NCBI GenBank assembly: GCA_963716235.1
Contig: CAVQTE010000012.1
Span: 73,017-137,016 of the forward strand
Length of the DNA stretch: 64,000 nt
Direction of reading: 5' to 3'
Origin: Sva-07 sp963716235
GTDB taxonomy: Bacteria; Actinomycetota; Acidimicrobiia; Acidimicrobiales; Ilumatobacteraceae
Below the pieces are notes generated by a model, which was not told the origin of the DNA, ran no database searches, and worked only from the letters and a program-made list of their open reading frames with translations. Numbering within the stretch: the stretch's first letter is position 1; each line of letters starts with the position of its first letter. A program made the position numbers and the translations under genes. Positions 43,484 through 52,133 of the stretch are shown in pieces.

Positions 43484-44146
43484 CTACGAACTGAACTCGC
43501 CCGGGCCCACCACGGCCTCGCCGCGTTCGACGGCCACGACGATCCGGTCGGCGACCACACGTGGCGCCAGCCCGTCGGCCATCTTCGGAGCTGTGCCGGC
43601 GAGTGGACGGGTGGCCAGCCCTGTCTCGGTGTGTGGCGGTCGGGCGTCGATCACCTGAACCTTGACGCGACGGAACTCGCGGCGCACCGCATCCATCGCG
43701 GCCGCAGCTGCGGCCTTCGACGCCGAGTAGGCAGCCATGCCGGGCATCGGCGACTCGGCGACCACGCCCGAGATGTTGACGAAGAAGCCCTGCGACTCGC
43801 GCAGAGCAGGGGCGACCCGTTTCGCCAACCACATCGGGCCGAGCGCATTGGTGAGGAACAGCTCTTCCATCACGACGTCGTCGGTGTCGACGAGGTCGCC
43901 GAACGCCACGATCCCGGCGGCCACGATCACACCGTCGAGGCGGCCGTGGGCACCCACGCAGTACTCGGCCAGGGCGTCGCCGGCGGTGCTGTCGCGCAGG
44001 TCGACCTCCACGTCGATTGCGCCGCTCCGACCGGCGCGCACGACCGTGGCGCCACGTGTCTCGAGCGCCGCGACGATCTCGCGTCCGAGGCCGCCGGTTG
44101 CGCCGACCACTGCGACGATGCTTCCTGCGAGTTGACGATCGGCCAT
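43484..44146 (-). CDS. Short-chain dehydrogenase
   Basis: A 220-residue SDR: V-V-G-A-T-G-G-L-G-R-E near residue 11 (NAD(P) site), A-A-G-I-V-A-F-G-D and the active site with Ser, Y-S-A-S-K (Tyr-x3-Lys). It ends near the typical G-P-G-E-F-S-S rather than with a long tail. Substrate unknown. It begins 10 nt after the stop of the TIGR03085-type gene on the same strand, so they form an operon. Confidence 0.87.
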   Translation of the reverse strand: MADRQLAGSIVAVVGATGGLGREIVAALETRGATVVRAGRSGAIDVEVDLRDSTAGDALAEYCVGAHGRLDGVIVAAGIVAFGDLVDTDDVVMEELFLTNALGPMWLAKRVAPALRESQGFFVNISGVVAESPMPGMAAYSASKAAAAAAMDAVRREFRRVKVQVIDARPPHTETGLATRPLAGTAPKMADGLAPRVVADRIVVAVERGEAVVGPGEFSS

Positions 44147-44156
44147 GGGCCGACCC

Positions 44157-44795
44157 TCAGATTCCGAAGGAGGCGCTCTGCACGGCTGCAATCGACACGT
44201 CGTCGCCGGTGATCTCGACCCGGCTGTTGGCCTGGCGTCCGTACACGAACATGACCAGCTCGCCGACCGCTCCGCTCACCGTCACCGATGGCTCGGCCTG
44301 CTTGGCGACGATCGTCGGGCGGCCGTCGTCGGGAACGAGGACGATCCCGACCGGCGACGACTTCACGAGGCGCTTGGCCATCTTCGAGAGCATCGAGTAC
44401 AGCGCATCGGTCAGGTCGGCGTCGAGGTCGCGAGGCTCCCAACCGTCGGCTGAACGGCGGACGTCTTCGTGGTGCACGAAGAACTCCACGGTGTTGGCCA
44501 TCTTGTCGATAGCCGCGATCCTCGTCGGCGACCAGCTCGGCGGGCCGGAGCGCACCGTGTCGATCAGGTCGTCCCACTCGGAGGCGGCCACCCCCGCCTG
44601 CACCTTGTCGGTATAGCCGGCCGCCTTCGACACGATGATGCCGATCGCCGCGTCGGGACGGCGCTCGCGCACCACGAGGTGAGCCGCCAGGTCGCGGGTG
44701 GTCCAGTCGCCGCAGAGGGTCGGGGCATCGGGGCCGACTTCGGTGAAGAGTTCGCAGAGCGCAGTCCGCTCGGCTTGGGCGGGGTTGATTGCCAT
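44157..44795 (-). CDS. TIGR03085 / mycothiol-dependent-enzyme-like protein
   Basis: A 212-residue protein of the actinobacterial TIGR03085 family (DinB-like helical bundle): it begins M-A-I-N-P-A-Q-A-E-R, has L-C-G-D-W-T-T-R-D-L-A-A-H-L-V-V-R-E-R-R-P-D (His and Glu of the metal site) and F-F-V-H-H-E-D-V-R-R-S. Related enzymes use mycothiol as a cofactor. The start shares a promoter with the opposite gene; TACGGT on the minus strand lies 6 nt before the ATG. Confidence 0.88.
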   Translation of the reverse strand: MAINPAQAERTALCELFTEVGPDAPTLCGDWTTRDLAAHLVVRERRPDAAIGIIVSKAAGYTDKVQAGVAASEWDDLIDTVRSGPPSWSPTRIAAIDKMANTVEFFVHHEDVRRSADGWEPRDLDADLTDALYSMLSKMAKRLVKSSPVGIVLVPDDGRPTIVAKQAEPSVTVSGAVGELVMFVYGRQANSRVEITGDDVSIAAVQSASFGI

Positions 44796-44800
44796 TGACG

Positions 44801-44807
44801 TACCGTA
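44801..44807. promoter_or_regulatory. Shared symmetric -10 element for two divergent leaderless genes
   Basis: The seven bases TACCGTA read TACCGT on the plus strand and TACGGT on the minus strand. Each is 6 nt from a start codon: ATG 44813 on plus and ATG 44795 on minus, 18 bp apart. One DNA element can therefore serve as -10 box in both directions. Confidence 0.65.
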
Positions 44808-44812
44808 CCGCC

Positions 44813-45589
44813 ATGACGAAAGAGCACCTGCTGGTCGACCGCGAGGGCGACATCACGACGATCACGTTGAACCGCCCCGAGAAGCGCAACGCCCTGGCAC
44901 TCGGGGTGATGGTCGAGTTGACCGAGACGTTGCAGGAGGTCGGCGCCACCGACGCGCTCGGCGTGATCCTCGCCGCCAACGGGCCGGTGTTCTCGGCCGG
45001 CCACAACTTCGGCGACATGGTCGACGCCAGCCTCGACGACGCCCACCGGCTCTTCGAAGTGTGCACCGACATGATGGACACCGTGCAGGGGATCCCCCAG
45101 CCGGTGATCGCACGGGTGCACGCGCTCGCCACCGCGGCCGGCTGTCAGCTGGTGGCGACGTGCGACCTGGCCATCGCCGCGGAATCGGCCGGTTTCGCGA
45201 TTCCCGGCGGCAAGGGCGGGCTGTTCTGTCACACCCCGCTCGTTGCCGTGTCGCGCAACATCGGTCGCAAGCGGGCGCTCGAGATGGCGTTGACCGGCGA
45301 TGTGATCGATGCAGCGACCGCAGCCGACTGGGGTCTGATCAACCGTGCGGTGCCCGACGCCGAACTCGATGCGGCAGTCGCCGATCTGATCGGGCGGGCC
45401 ACTCGTGGCAGCGCGCTGTCGAAGTCGCTCGGCAAGCGCAGCTTCTACGCCCAAGCGGGGCTCGACCAGGCCGATGCCTACGAGGTCGCCATCGACGCCA
45501 TGGCCAACGCCGCGATGATCGCCGACGCCCAGGAGGGCTTCACCGCCTTCCTCGAGAAGCGTCACCCCAACTTCACCCAGCGCCCCTGA
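44813..45589 (+). CDS. Enoyl-CoA hydratase/isomerase-family protein
   Basis: A 258-residue crotonase-fold protein: T-L-N-R-P-E-K-R-N-A-L-A near residue 18, S-A-G-H-N-F-G-D-M-V-D (oxyanion loop), A-T-A-A-G-C-Q-L-V-A-T-C-D-L-A-I-A and F-A-I-P-G-G-K-G-G-L-F-C. The closing part has A-F-L-E-K-R-H-P-N-F. Substrate unknown. The ATG at 44813 follows TACCGT by 6 nt; an in-frame extension to 44789 would overlap the divergent gene and is unlikely. Confidence 0.9.
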   Translation: MTKEHLLVDREGDITTITLNRPEKRNALALGVMVELTETLQEVGATDALGVILAANGPVFSAGHNFGDMVDASLDDAHRLFEVCTDMMDTVQGIPQPVIARVHALATAAGCQLVATCDLAIAAESAGFAIPGGKGGLFCHTPLVAVSRNIGRKRALEMALTGDVIDAATAADWGLINRAVPDAELDAAVADLIGRATRGSALSKSLGKRSFYAQAGLDQADAYEVAIDAMANAAMIADAQEGFTAFLEKRHPNFTQRP

Positions 45590-45627
45590 TGTAACGATTG
45601 GTGTCAGACACCAATCGTTACATCAGG
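45585..45627. terminator. Bidirectional terminator hairpin between convergent genes
   Basis: Two perfect 21-bp arms (left cctgatgtaacgattggtgtc is one base over the 20 limit, so quoted as cctgatgtaacgattggtgt plus c) flank a single A. The hairpin covers the stop codons of both neighbouring genes. There is no long T run, so it may stop polymerase by structure alone or block 3' exonucleases. A loop this tight needs the closing pair to open. Confidence 0.7.
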
Positions 45628-46400
45628 CGGCGATGGCGAGGGCAGTACGGACGTGCTCGACGGCGCGGTCGCGGTGGTTGCGGATCGTGCGCGGCGTCAC
45701 GTTGCGTTCGCAGGCCACCATGCTCGGCGACTCCACTTGGGCCAGGCGCCGCAGCAATTCGATGTCGCACGCTGGCACACCGGCGCATCGGGCGTCACGG
45801 ACGACGCCGGCGAGTTCCTCCAGTGCCGATGCCGGAGCGAACTCGTACGCGTCCTCGTCGAAGCGGTCGGGTGAGCGCACCTCTTCACTCGACGACTTCC
45901 GTCGCAGCGGTGCGCGGAACGCCGCGAACACGGCGTCGGAGATGAGCGACGCCGCGATGTGGTGTCGGCGACTGCTCGGTGTCGAACGTGCGCAGCGCGA
46001 GCCACGCGGCCGGGACCACCAGTTCGATGGGATCGATCGTCTCGTAGAAGTCGCGATGTGCGACCGCCTGGCTGATCAGGCCGGGCAGCAACCGTTGGAT
46101 CACCAGCCGCCCGGCGAGTTCGTCGTGGCGGGCCAGTTCGACGAGCCGGCGCAGGATCACCTCGTCGGATCCCACCGGCGAGACGCCACGCTGCGTCGCT
46201 CGGATGACGACGTCGAGATCGGTGGCGTCGGCGACGAGCACCGCCAACGGATGGGCCGGGTCGTCGGCGACCCACCGGCGAGCGGCGAGAAGGCAGCGCC
46301 GGGCGGTGCGAATCTGCGCCCACTCGGCGTCGAGTCGAGATGAGAAGCGGGTGGTGCGAGGCGAGGTGCGAGAAGGGGTTGTGCGAGGTTGAACGGTCAT
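45623..46400 (-). pseudogene. Hypothetical protein with C-terminal helix-turn-helix, one frameshift
   Basis: The frame from ATG 46400 (M-T-V-Q-P-R-T-T-P-S-R) encodes a helical protein with A-E-W-A-Q-I-R-T-A-R-R-C-L, D-E-V-I-L-R-R-L-V-E-L-A-R-H-D-E-L-A-G-R and W-L-A-L-R-T-F-D-T. Near 45968 the frame breaks; the neighbour frame reads H-H-I-A-A-S-L-I-S-D-A-V-F-A-A-F and continues to a helix-turn-helix-like end (A-C-E-R-N-V-T-P-R-T-I-R-N-H-R-D-R-A). Rejoined length is about 258 residues. Probably DNA-binding; not assigned to a family. Confidence 0.6.
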
Positions 46401-46594
46401 GGCGAGCACCATGACGACCACCCCTCACCGGTGGTCTCACAGGAACTCGCACCAGGCCGAAGAAATCCTCGAATCGGTCGTCGAGATCACCCGCCGACCG
46501 ACTCACAGGCCCTGGTCAGGAGCCAGTTTTCGATGTTCGAGTCCGATTCGAGGATTGGTTGCCCCACCGTGGTCGCCGCCGCCCACTGCCGGGT

Positions 46595-49500
46595 GTGAGA
46601 TCGAACCCCGCAACGCCATCCGACCCGATTCCGACCTGTGACGTGACCATCGAGGGCCAGCGCATCACCCTGCGCCCGCATGCGGTCACGGACACGATCG
46701 CGGATCTCGCTCGGGCGCTCGACAGCGAACCAGACGCCGGGTTGTGGATCGACGGCAGACTCGTCGCAGCGAACCGGTTGCTGACCGAATCTGGGTTGCA
46801 CGTCGGCTCCGAGGTCGCCATCGCAGGCGGGCCCGACCCGAGGGAACAGTGGTCGGGACCGCCCATCGAAGTGGCGGTGATCGCCGGACCGTCCTGCGAG
46901 GGATGGCGTCCACTCCCCGCCGGCAGGCACTGCGTCGGGCGTTCACCGGCGGCCCATCTCCGACTCGACGATCCCGACGGTCGAGCTCCACCACGGGGTC
47001 ATCGACGTGGGCGCGGATGGCTCGATCATCTTCACGCAGCTGACCGGCCGCATCCCCGCCCGCCTCGACGGTGTGTCCGGCGGTGCCTCGTTCGTCGTGG
47101 CCGCCGGCCAGTCGCTCCAGATCGGAGCCAGCCGCCTGACGTTCCGTCACCGGCCGTCGGTTGCACCGACGGTGCTCGGCGCCGGGAGCATCGCCGACGC
47201 CGACCGCGACCCGTGGCGTCGTGTCGTGCGGCGAGGGCCGAGCCGGCCGTCGGATCACGCCACGACCGTCATCTCCGTGCCCGGGCCGCCTCTGCGAGCA
47301 CCGGGCTCCGCCGCTCGTCGGTCTCGTCGGGGCCGCGGTCGCCGTGGCCGGCGCCGGACTGATGGCGGCTGTCCTCGGCCAGGCGATGTTCGCGCTGTTC
47401 GCAGCGATCGGCGCGGTGGCATCACTCGCCACGTGGGCGGTCGGTGCGATTGGCGCACGGCGGAGCCGGCGCCGCGCTGCCGCGCTCCATCGAGGCCAGG
47501 TCGACGGGTTCATCGCCGCACTGCGGACGGCGCACGTCGAGGCCGACCGCCGCCACCGCGCGGCTCACCGCTCCGTGGTCGACATCGTGAACACCACCGA
47601 GTGGGAACGCCGAGTGTGGGAGCGGCGAAGCGACCCGTTGAGCGTCACGCTGGGGCAGGGGACCGTTCGATGGGTGGCACCGATCGTGGACGACGAACGA
47701 CGCTGCCTCCCCTCCGATCTGCTCGTTGCCGTGGATCGATGCGAGCAGCTGACCGACACCGCCGTACCGCTCGACCTGCCCCCCGGTTGCGTGGTGGGTG
47801 TGCACGGTGATCTCGACGCGGCGACGGCGCTGGCCCGGTCGATCATCGTGCAACTCGCCACGACCGACGGCCCCGCGGACTGGCAGCTCGTGATCGTCAC
47901 CGAACGCACCGACGAATGGTCGTGGGCCGACTGGTTGGCGCACTCGGTGCCGGGTTCCTCGGTCGTCGTAGGTGTCGACGGAGTCGCCGAGTTGGCCACC
48001 GACGACACCAAATCGACGCTCGTCGTCACCGACGCACCAGCCGCACTCGCGGCACGAACTGGGCCCTTGCGCCGCTTGCTCGCCACGACGTCGTGCGCAT
48101 GCGTCGTCGTCGTCCCGTCCGCGATCACGGTGCCCGCGGTCTGCACCAGGGTGTTGGAACTCGGAGCGAACGGGCTCGGCCACTGGCGCGACCGAGACGA
48201 GCTCAGCGAGTCGTGCATCCACCTCGCCGGCATCTCTCGATCCGCAGCGGAGTCGGCGGCTCGGCGCCTCGCGCCGCTCATCGATCCGGAGGACATGGCG
48301 GGCGGATCGATGGGTGCTCCTCGCGACGTGCGCCTCGGTGATGTGGGTTCACCCGACCCGGTCGAGATCGTTCGGCGATGGAACCGCGCCGGGCCCGATC
48401 CCACGCTCTGCGCCACGATCGGGCGCTCGGCCGACGGGACCGTCGACGTCGACCTCGTGCGCGACGGCCCTCACGGCCTCATCGCCGGAACCACCGGCGC
48501 CGGCAAGAGCGAACTCCTGCGCACGCTGGTCGTGTCGCTCGCCGCTGCGGTGAGCCCCGAGCATCTGTCGTTCGTGCTCATCGACTTCAAGGGTGGTGCC
48601 ACATTCGACACGTGCGCCAGGCTGCCCCACACCGTCGGGGTCGTCACCGATCTCGACGAAGGCCTCGCCGAGCGTGCGCTCGTCAGCCTCGACGCCGAGA
48701 TCCGACGACGCGAACGGCTGCTGCGCACCGTTCGAGCCGACGACCTCACCGTCTACCGGCGCAACGCGACCGAACCACTTCCCCGGCTCGTCGTGGTGGT
48801 CGACGAGTTCGCCACGCTCGCCAAGGAACTACCGGACTTCCTCGAGGCGCTCGTCGGGATCGCCCAGCGTGGCCGCAGCCTCGGCGTCCACCTCCTCCTG
48901 GCGACCCAACGCCCGGCGGGCGTGGTGACCGACGCCATCCGCGCCAACACCAACCTTCGCCTCGCCCTGCGGCTGCACGATCGCACCGACGCGCTCGACG
49001 TCGTCGGCGACGAACTGCCGGCGACGTTTCCACGCGGTGTACCAGGGCGGGCGGCGCTGCGGCTCGGGCCCGATGAACTCGTCGTGTTCCAGACCGCTTC
49101 GTGTACCGGGCCGATTCGTCCACCTGGCAGCCGGCTCACCGTTGATCGGCCGAGTGCCGACAGCGTGGGTTGCCCGGATGCGCCAACCGAACTGGAGGTG
49201 CTGGTCGACGCGATTGCGCTGGCAGCGGGCATCACCGGAATCGACCCGCCGCATCGTCCGTGGCTCGACGCGCTGCCCGAGGTGCTCGATCGTGGGCTCC
49301 TCATGGCGGATCCGTGGGCGATCGGGGTGATCGACGACCCTGCCCGACAGGCACGCCGATCGTTGCGCTGGGAGCGCGGGAACCTGCTGCTCGTCGGAGC
49401 GATCGGCTCGGGGACGACGTCGACGGCCGTCGTGCTGGCATCGACGCGACTCCGTGGAAGCGACGACGTTCATCTCTACGCGATCGACGGGCGTGGCGAC

Positions 49501-50610
49501 CCTTCGCTCGATGCGTTCGTCGACGTCGCCGCGTGTGGCGGCGTGATCCGGGTCACCGAGGTGGAACGGATCGACCGGTTGCTGCGACGCCTGACCGACG
49601 AACTCGACCGGCGAGGGGTCGCCGGTGAACGCCGACCCGAGATCGTGCTGGTCGTCGACGGACTCGAGTCGGTGCGCAACGCACTGTCGACGATCGATCG
49701 ATCGGAGGCGGCCGCGCGATTCGATCGGGTGATGCAGGAGGGGCCGGGGCTCGGCCTGGTCACGTGCGCGACCACCGACGGAAGTTCACCGGCGGTGCTT
49801 GCCACGACGACCGGTGAGCGATGGATCCTGCACTGCGATGCGGCGATCGCACGCGCCGCCGGACTGCGATCGGTACCGCCGCCGGCGATCCCGGGCCGGC
49901 TGTGCATCGTCGAGTCGGGCCTCACTGCCCAGGTCGTGTTCGACCCCGAGCCGCTCGTCGATCTGCTGCGACGATCCGACGGTTCGGGCCCGCCGGCCGT
50001 GGAGGTGCTCCCGGCGTACGTCGACCCCGACGCGCTCACAAGCGGCGTCGACGGTTTGCTCGTCGGGATGGCAGCCGATGACCTCCTGCCGGCCGTGTTG
50101 CACCTCCCGGTCGGCGACCACGTGTTCATCGGGGGCGCGTCCGGCACCGGCAAGTCGACGGTGCTGCGCCAGCTCGAAAGTTCCTGGAGTCGCCGCAACC
50201 CGACCGGAGTGATCGTGCACGTCGATCGCCGGCACCCGCTGGATCCATCGGTCCTGGCCGGCCTCGACGAGGCCGATGTGTCGCCCGTGCTCGTGGTGGT
50301 CGACGATGCCGACCGGGTGGACGACACCGACGGGCACTTCGCGGCGATCGTCGCCGGTCGTCGACCCGGCGTGACCGTGCTCGCCGCGGCGCGGCTGGAA
50401 GCGGTGCGCGTGGCCTACGGGCACTGGGTGCGCGACGTCGCCCGCAGTCGATGCGGGATGATCATGACGTCGGCGGGGGAGGTCGACGGTGAACTGCTCG
50501 GAGCGACCCTGCCGCGACGATCGGTGATCCCTCCGCGGCCGGGCCTCGGCTGGCTCATCGACGCGCAGGGGCACCGACTCGTGCAGGCCGCTGGCAGACT
50601 GCCGACATGA
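46595..50610 (+). pseudogene. FHA-FtsK/SpoIIIE ATPase (EssC-like), two frameshifts
   Basis: Rejoined, this is a protein of about 1340 residues. The first part (V-T-I-E-G-Q-R-I-T-L-R-P and, after a break near 46975, V-E-L-H-H-G-V-I-D-V-G-A-D-G) looks like a ubiquitin-like and FHA domain pair. A break near 47300 leads to two close membrane helices (L-V-G-L-V-G-A-A-V-A-V-A-G and A-M-F-A-L-F-A-A-I-G-A-V). Three FtsK-type modules follow: G-T-T-G-A-G-K-S-E-L, a weaker G-A-I-G-S-G-T-T-S and G-A-S-G-T-G-K-S-T-V. This is the build of type VII secretion motors; no WXG100 gene is in the window. The first ATPase module is complete. Confidence 0.8.
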
Positions 50611-51524
50611 CTCGCATCGTCACCGTGGCCGGCGCCCAACTCGGGCCGGTACAACTCGCCGACGACCGTGCCTCGGTCGTCGAGCGGATGATCGTGCTGC
50701 TCCAGGAAGCGGCCAGTCAGGGAGCCGACCTCGTCGTGTTCCCCGAGCTCGCGCTCACCACGTTCTTCCCGCGGTGGTTCGTCGACGACATCACCACCGT
50801 CGACCACTTCTACGAACGCTCGATGCCCAATGCCGCGACGCAGCCACTGTTCGACGAGGCGAAGCGACTCCAGATCGGGTTCTGCCTCGGGTATGCGCTG
50901 CTCGAGGACGCGGCCGACGGGACGCAGCATCGCTGGAATGTCCAGACGCTCGTCGAGCGCGATGGCTCGATCGTCGGCACCTTCAAGAAGGTGCACATTC
51001 CCGGCCACGAGACCAACGAACCCGACCGGCCGTTCCAGCACGCCGAGCGGTACTACTTCGAACCGTCGCCGGACGGGTTCGGCGTGTGGGACGCATTCGG
51101 TGGTCGGGTCGGGATGATGATCTGCAACGATCGCCGCTGGCCCGAGTCGTATCGACTCATGGGGCTGCAGGGGGTGGAGCTGATCCTGTGCGGCTACAAC
51201 ACGCCGTTGCACTACGCCCCCGACCCCAGCCAGGACCCGCTGCAGGGATTCCACAACGGCCTCGTGATGTCGGCCGGCGCGTACCAGAACGGCACGTTCG
51301 TCGTCGGCGTGGCCAAGGGCGGCGTCGAGGAAGGCGTCGACTCGCTCGCCGAGTCGTCGATCTTCGCTCCCTCGGGCGAACTGCTCGCCAAGGCCGAGAC
51401 CAACGACGACGAACTGATCGTCGCCGAGTGCGACCTCGACTGGTGCAAGCAGTACACGGGCACCCTGTTCGACTTCGCCAAGTACCGCCGCCCCGACCTC
51501 TACGCCCCCCTCGCCGCCCCCTGA
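50607..51524 (+). CDS. Carbon-nitrogen hydrolase (N-carbamoyl-amino-acid amidase-like)
   Basis: A 305-residue nitrilase-superfamily enzyme with the Glu-Lys-Cys triad: V-V-F-P-E-L-A-L-T-T-F-F (Glu), F-K-K-V-H-I-P-G (Lys) and M-M-I-C-N-D-R-R-W-P-E (Cys). The latter motif and L-T-T-F-F-P-R-W resemble N-carbamoyl-D-amino-acid amidohydrolases, which release an amino acid, CO2 and ammonia. CAGACT at 50595-50600 lies 6 nt before the ATG, and the ATG overlaps the FtsK-like stop by 4 nt, so it may have both coupled and independent expression. Confidence 0.88.
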   Translation: MTRIVTVAGAQLGPVQLADDRASVVERMIVLLQEAASQGADLVVFPELALTTFFPRWFVDDITTVDHFYERSMPNAATQPLFDEAKRLQIGFCLGYALLEDAADGTQHRWNVQTLVERDGSIVGTFKKVHIPGHETNEPDRPFQHAERYYFEPSPDGFGVWDAFGGRVGMMICNDRRWPESYRLMGLQGVELILCGYNTPLHYAPDPSQDPLQGFHNGLVMSAGAYQNGTFVVGVAKGGVEEGVDSLAESSIFAPSGELLAKAETNDDELIVAECDLDWCKQYTGTLFDFAKYRRPDLYAPLAAP

Positions 51525-51535
51525 TCCCCGAACCA

Positions 51536-51592
51536 CCCCGAAAAATGCGCCGGATTGTGCGCTGAGTGCACAATCCGGCGCACATTTCGGGG
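51536..51592 (+). repeat. 57-bp palindromic repeat, family A, copy 2
   Basis: A 25-bp near-perfect inverted repeat (CCCCGAAAAATGCGCC against GGCGCACATTTCGGGG at the ends) with a 7-bp centre. It lies 11 nt after the nitrilase-family stop and could act as a terminator there. The reverse complement matches copy 1 at 11171-11227 at both ends and in the centre. Confidence 0.85.
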
Positions 51593-51647
51593 ATGGGAGG
51601 GAACCGAGTGGTGTGCTCGTGCGTTTGGGTGTGTGACGATCGCGAAC

Positions 51648-52133
51648 GTGGAGAGGATCGAACTCGTCGGTGTCGACTTCGACTCGTTCTTCGCCCGCCA
51701 CCACGCCGAGATGGTCCGGGCGCTGTCGCTGACACTCGGCGACGTGGAGTTCGGACGTGACGCTGCCGCGGAGGGATTCGCGCGGGCGCTGCAGAAGTGG
51801 TCGTCGGTCTCGACCTATGACAATCCGTCGGGCTGGGTCTACCGGGTCGGGCTCAACTGGGCCCGATCGCGTCGGCGCAAGACACGGCGTGAACGGGTCG
51901 GGCTGATCGTCGATCGCGCGGTGCCGACGGTGACGCCACGTGACGCGGCATTGATCGACGCGCTCGGACAGCTGTCCGTCGACCATCGCACCGTCGTGGT
52001 CGGCAAGTACTTCCTCGACTGGTCGGAGGCGCAGCTCGCCACGGCGCTCGACATCGCCCCCGGCACGGTGAAGAGCCGTCTCAGCCGGGCCCTCACCCAA
52101 CTCGCCGCACTGATGGAGGACCACCATGGCTGA
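51648..52133 (+). CDS. ECF-family sigma factor (SigE-like)
   Basis: A 161-residue sigma factor with region 2 (F-D-S-F-F-A-R-H-H-A-E-M-V-R-A-L-S-L-T-L-G-D, then A-A-A-E-G-F-A-R-A-L and S-G-W-V-Y-R-V-G-L-N-W-A-R-S) and region 4 (S-V-D-H-R-T-V-V-V-G-K-Y-F and E-A-Q-L-A-T-A-L-D-I-A-P-G-T-V-K-S-R-L-S-R-A). The GTG at 51648 has GACGAT 7 nt upstream; GTG at 51633 is an in-frame alternative. It overlaps the next gene by 8 nt, so the two are co-translated. Confidence 0.9.
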   Translation: MERIELVGVDFDSFFARHHAEMVRALSLTLGDVEFGRDAAAEGFARALQKWSSVSTYDNPSGWVYRVGLNWARSRRRKTRRERVGLIVDRAVPTVTPRDAALIDALGQLSVDHRTVVVGKYFLDWSEAQLATALDIAPGTVKSRLSRALTQLAALMEDHHG

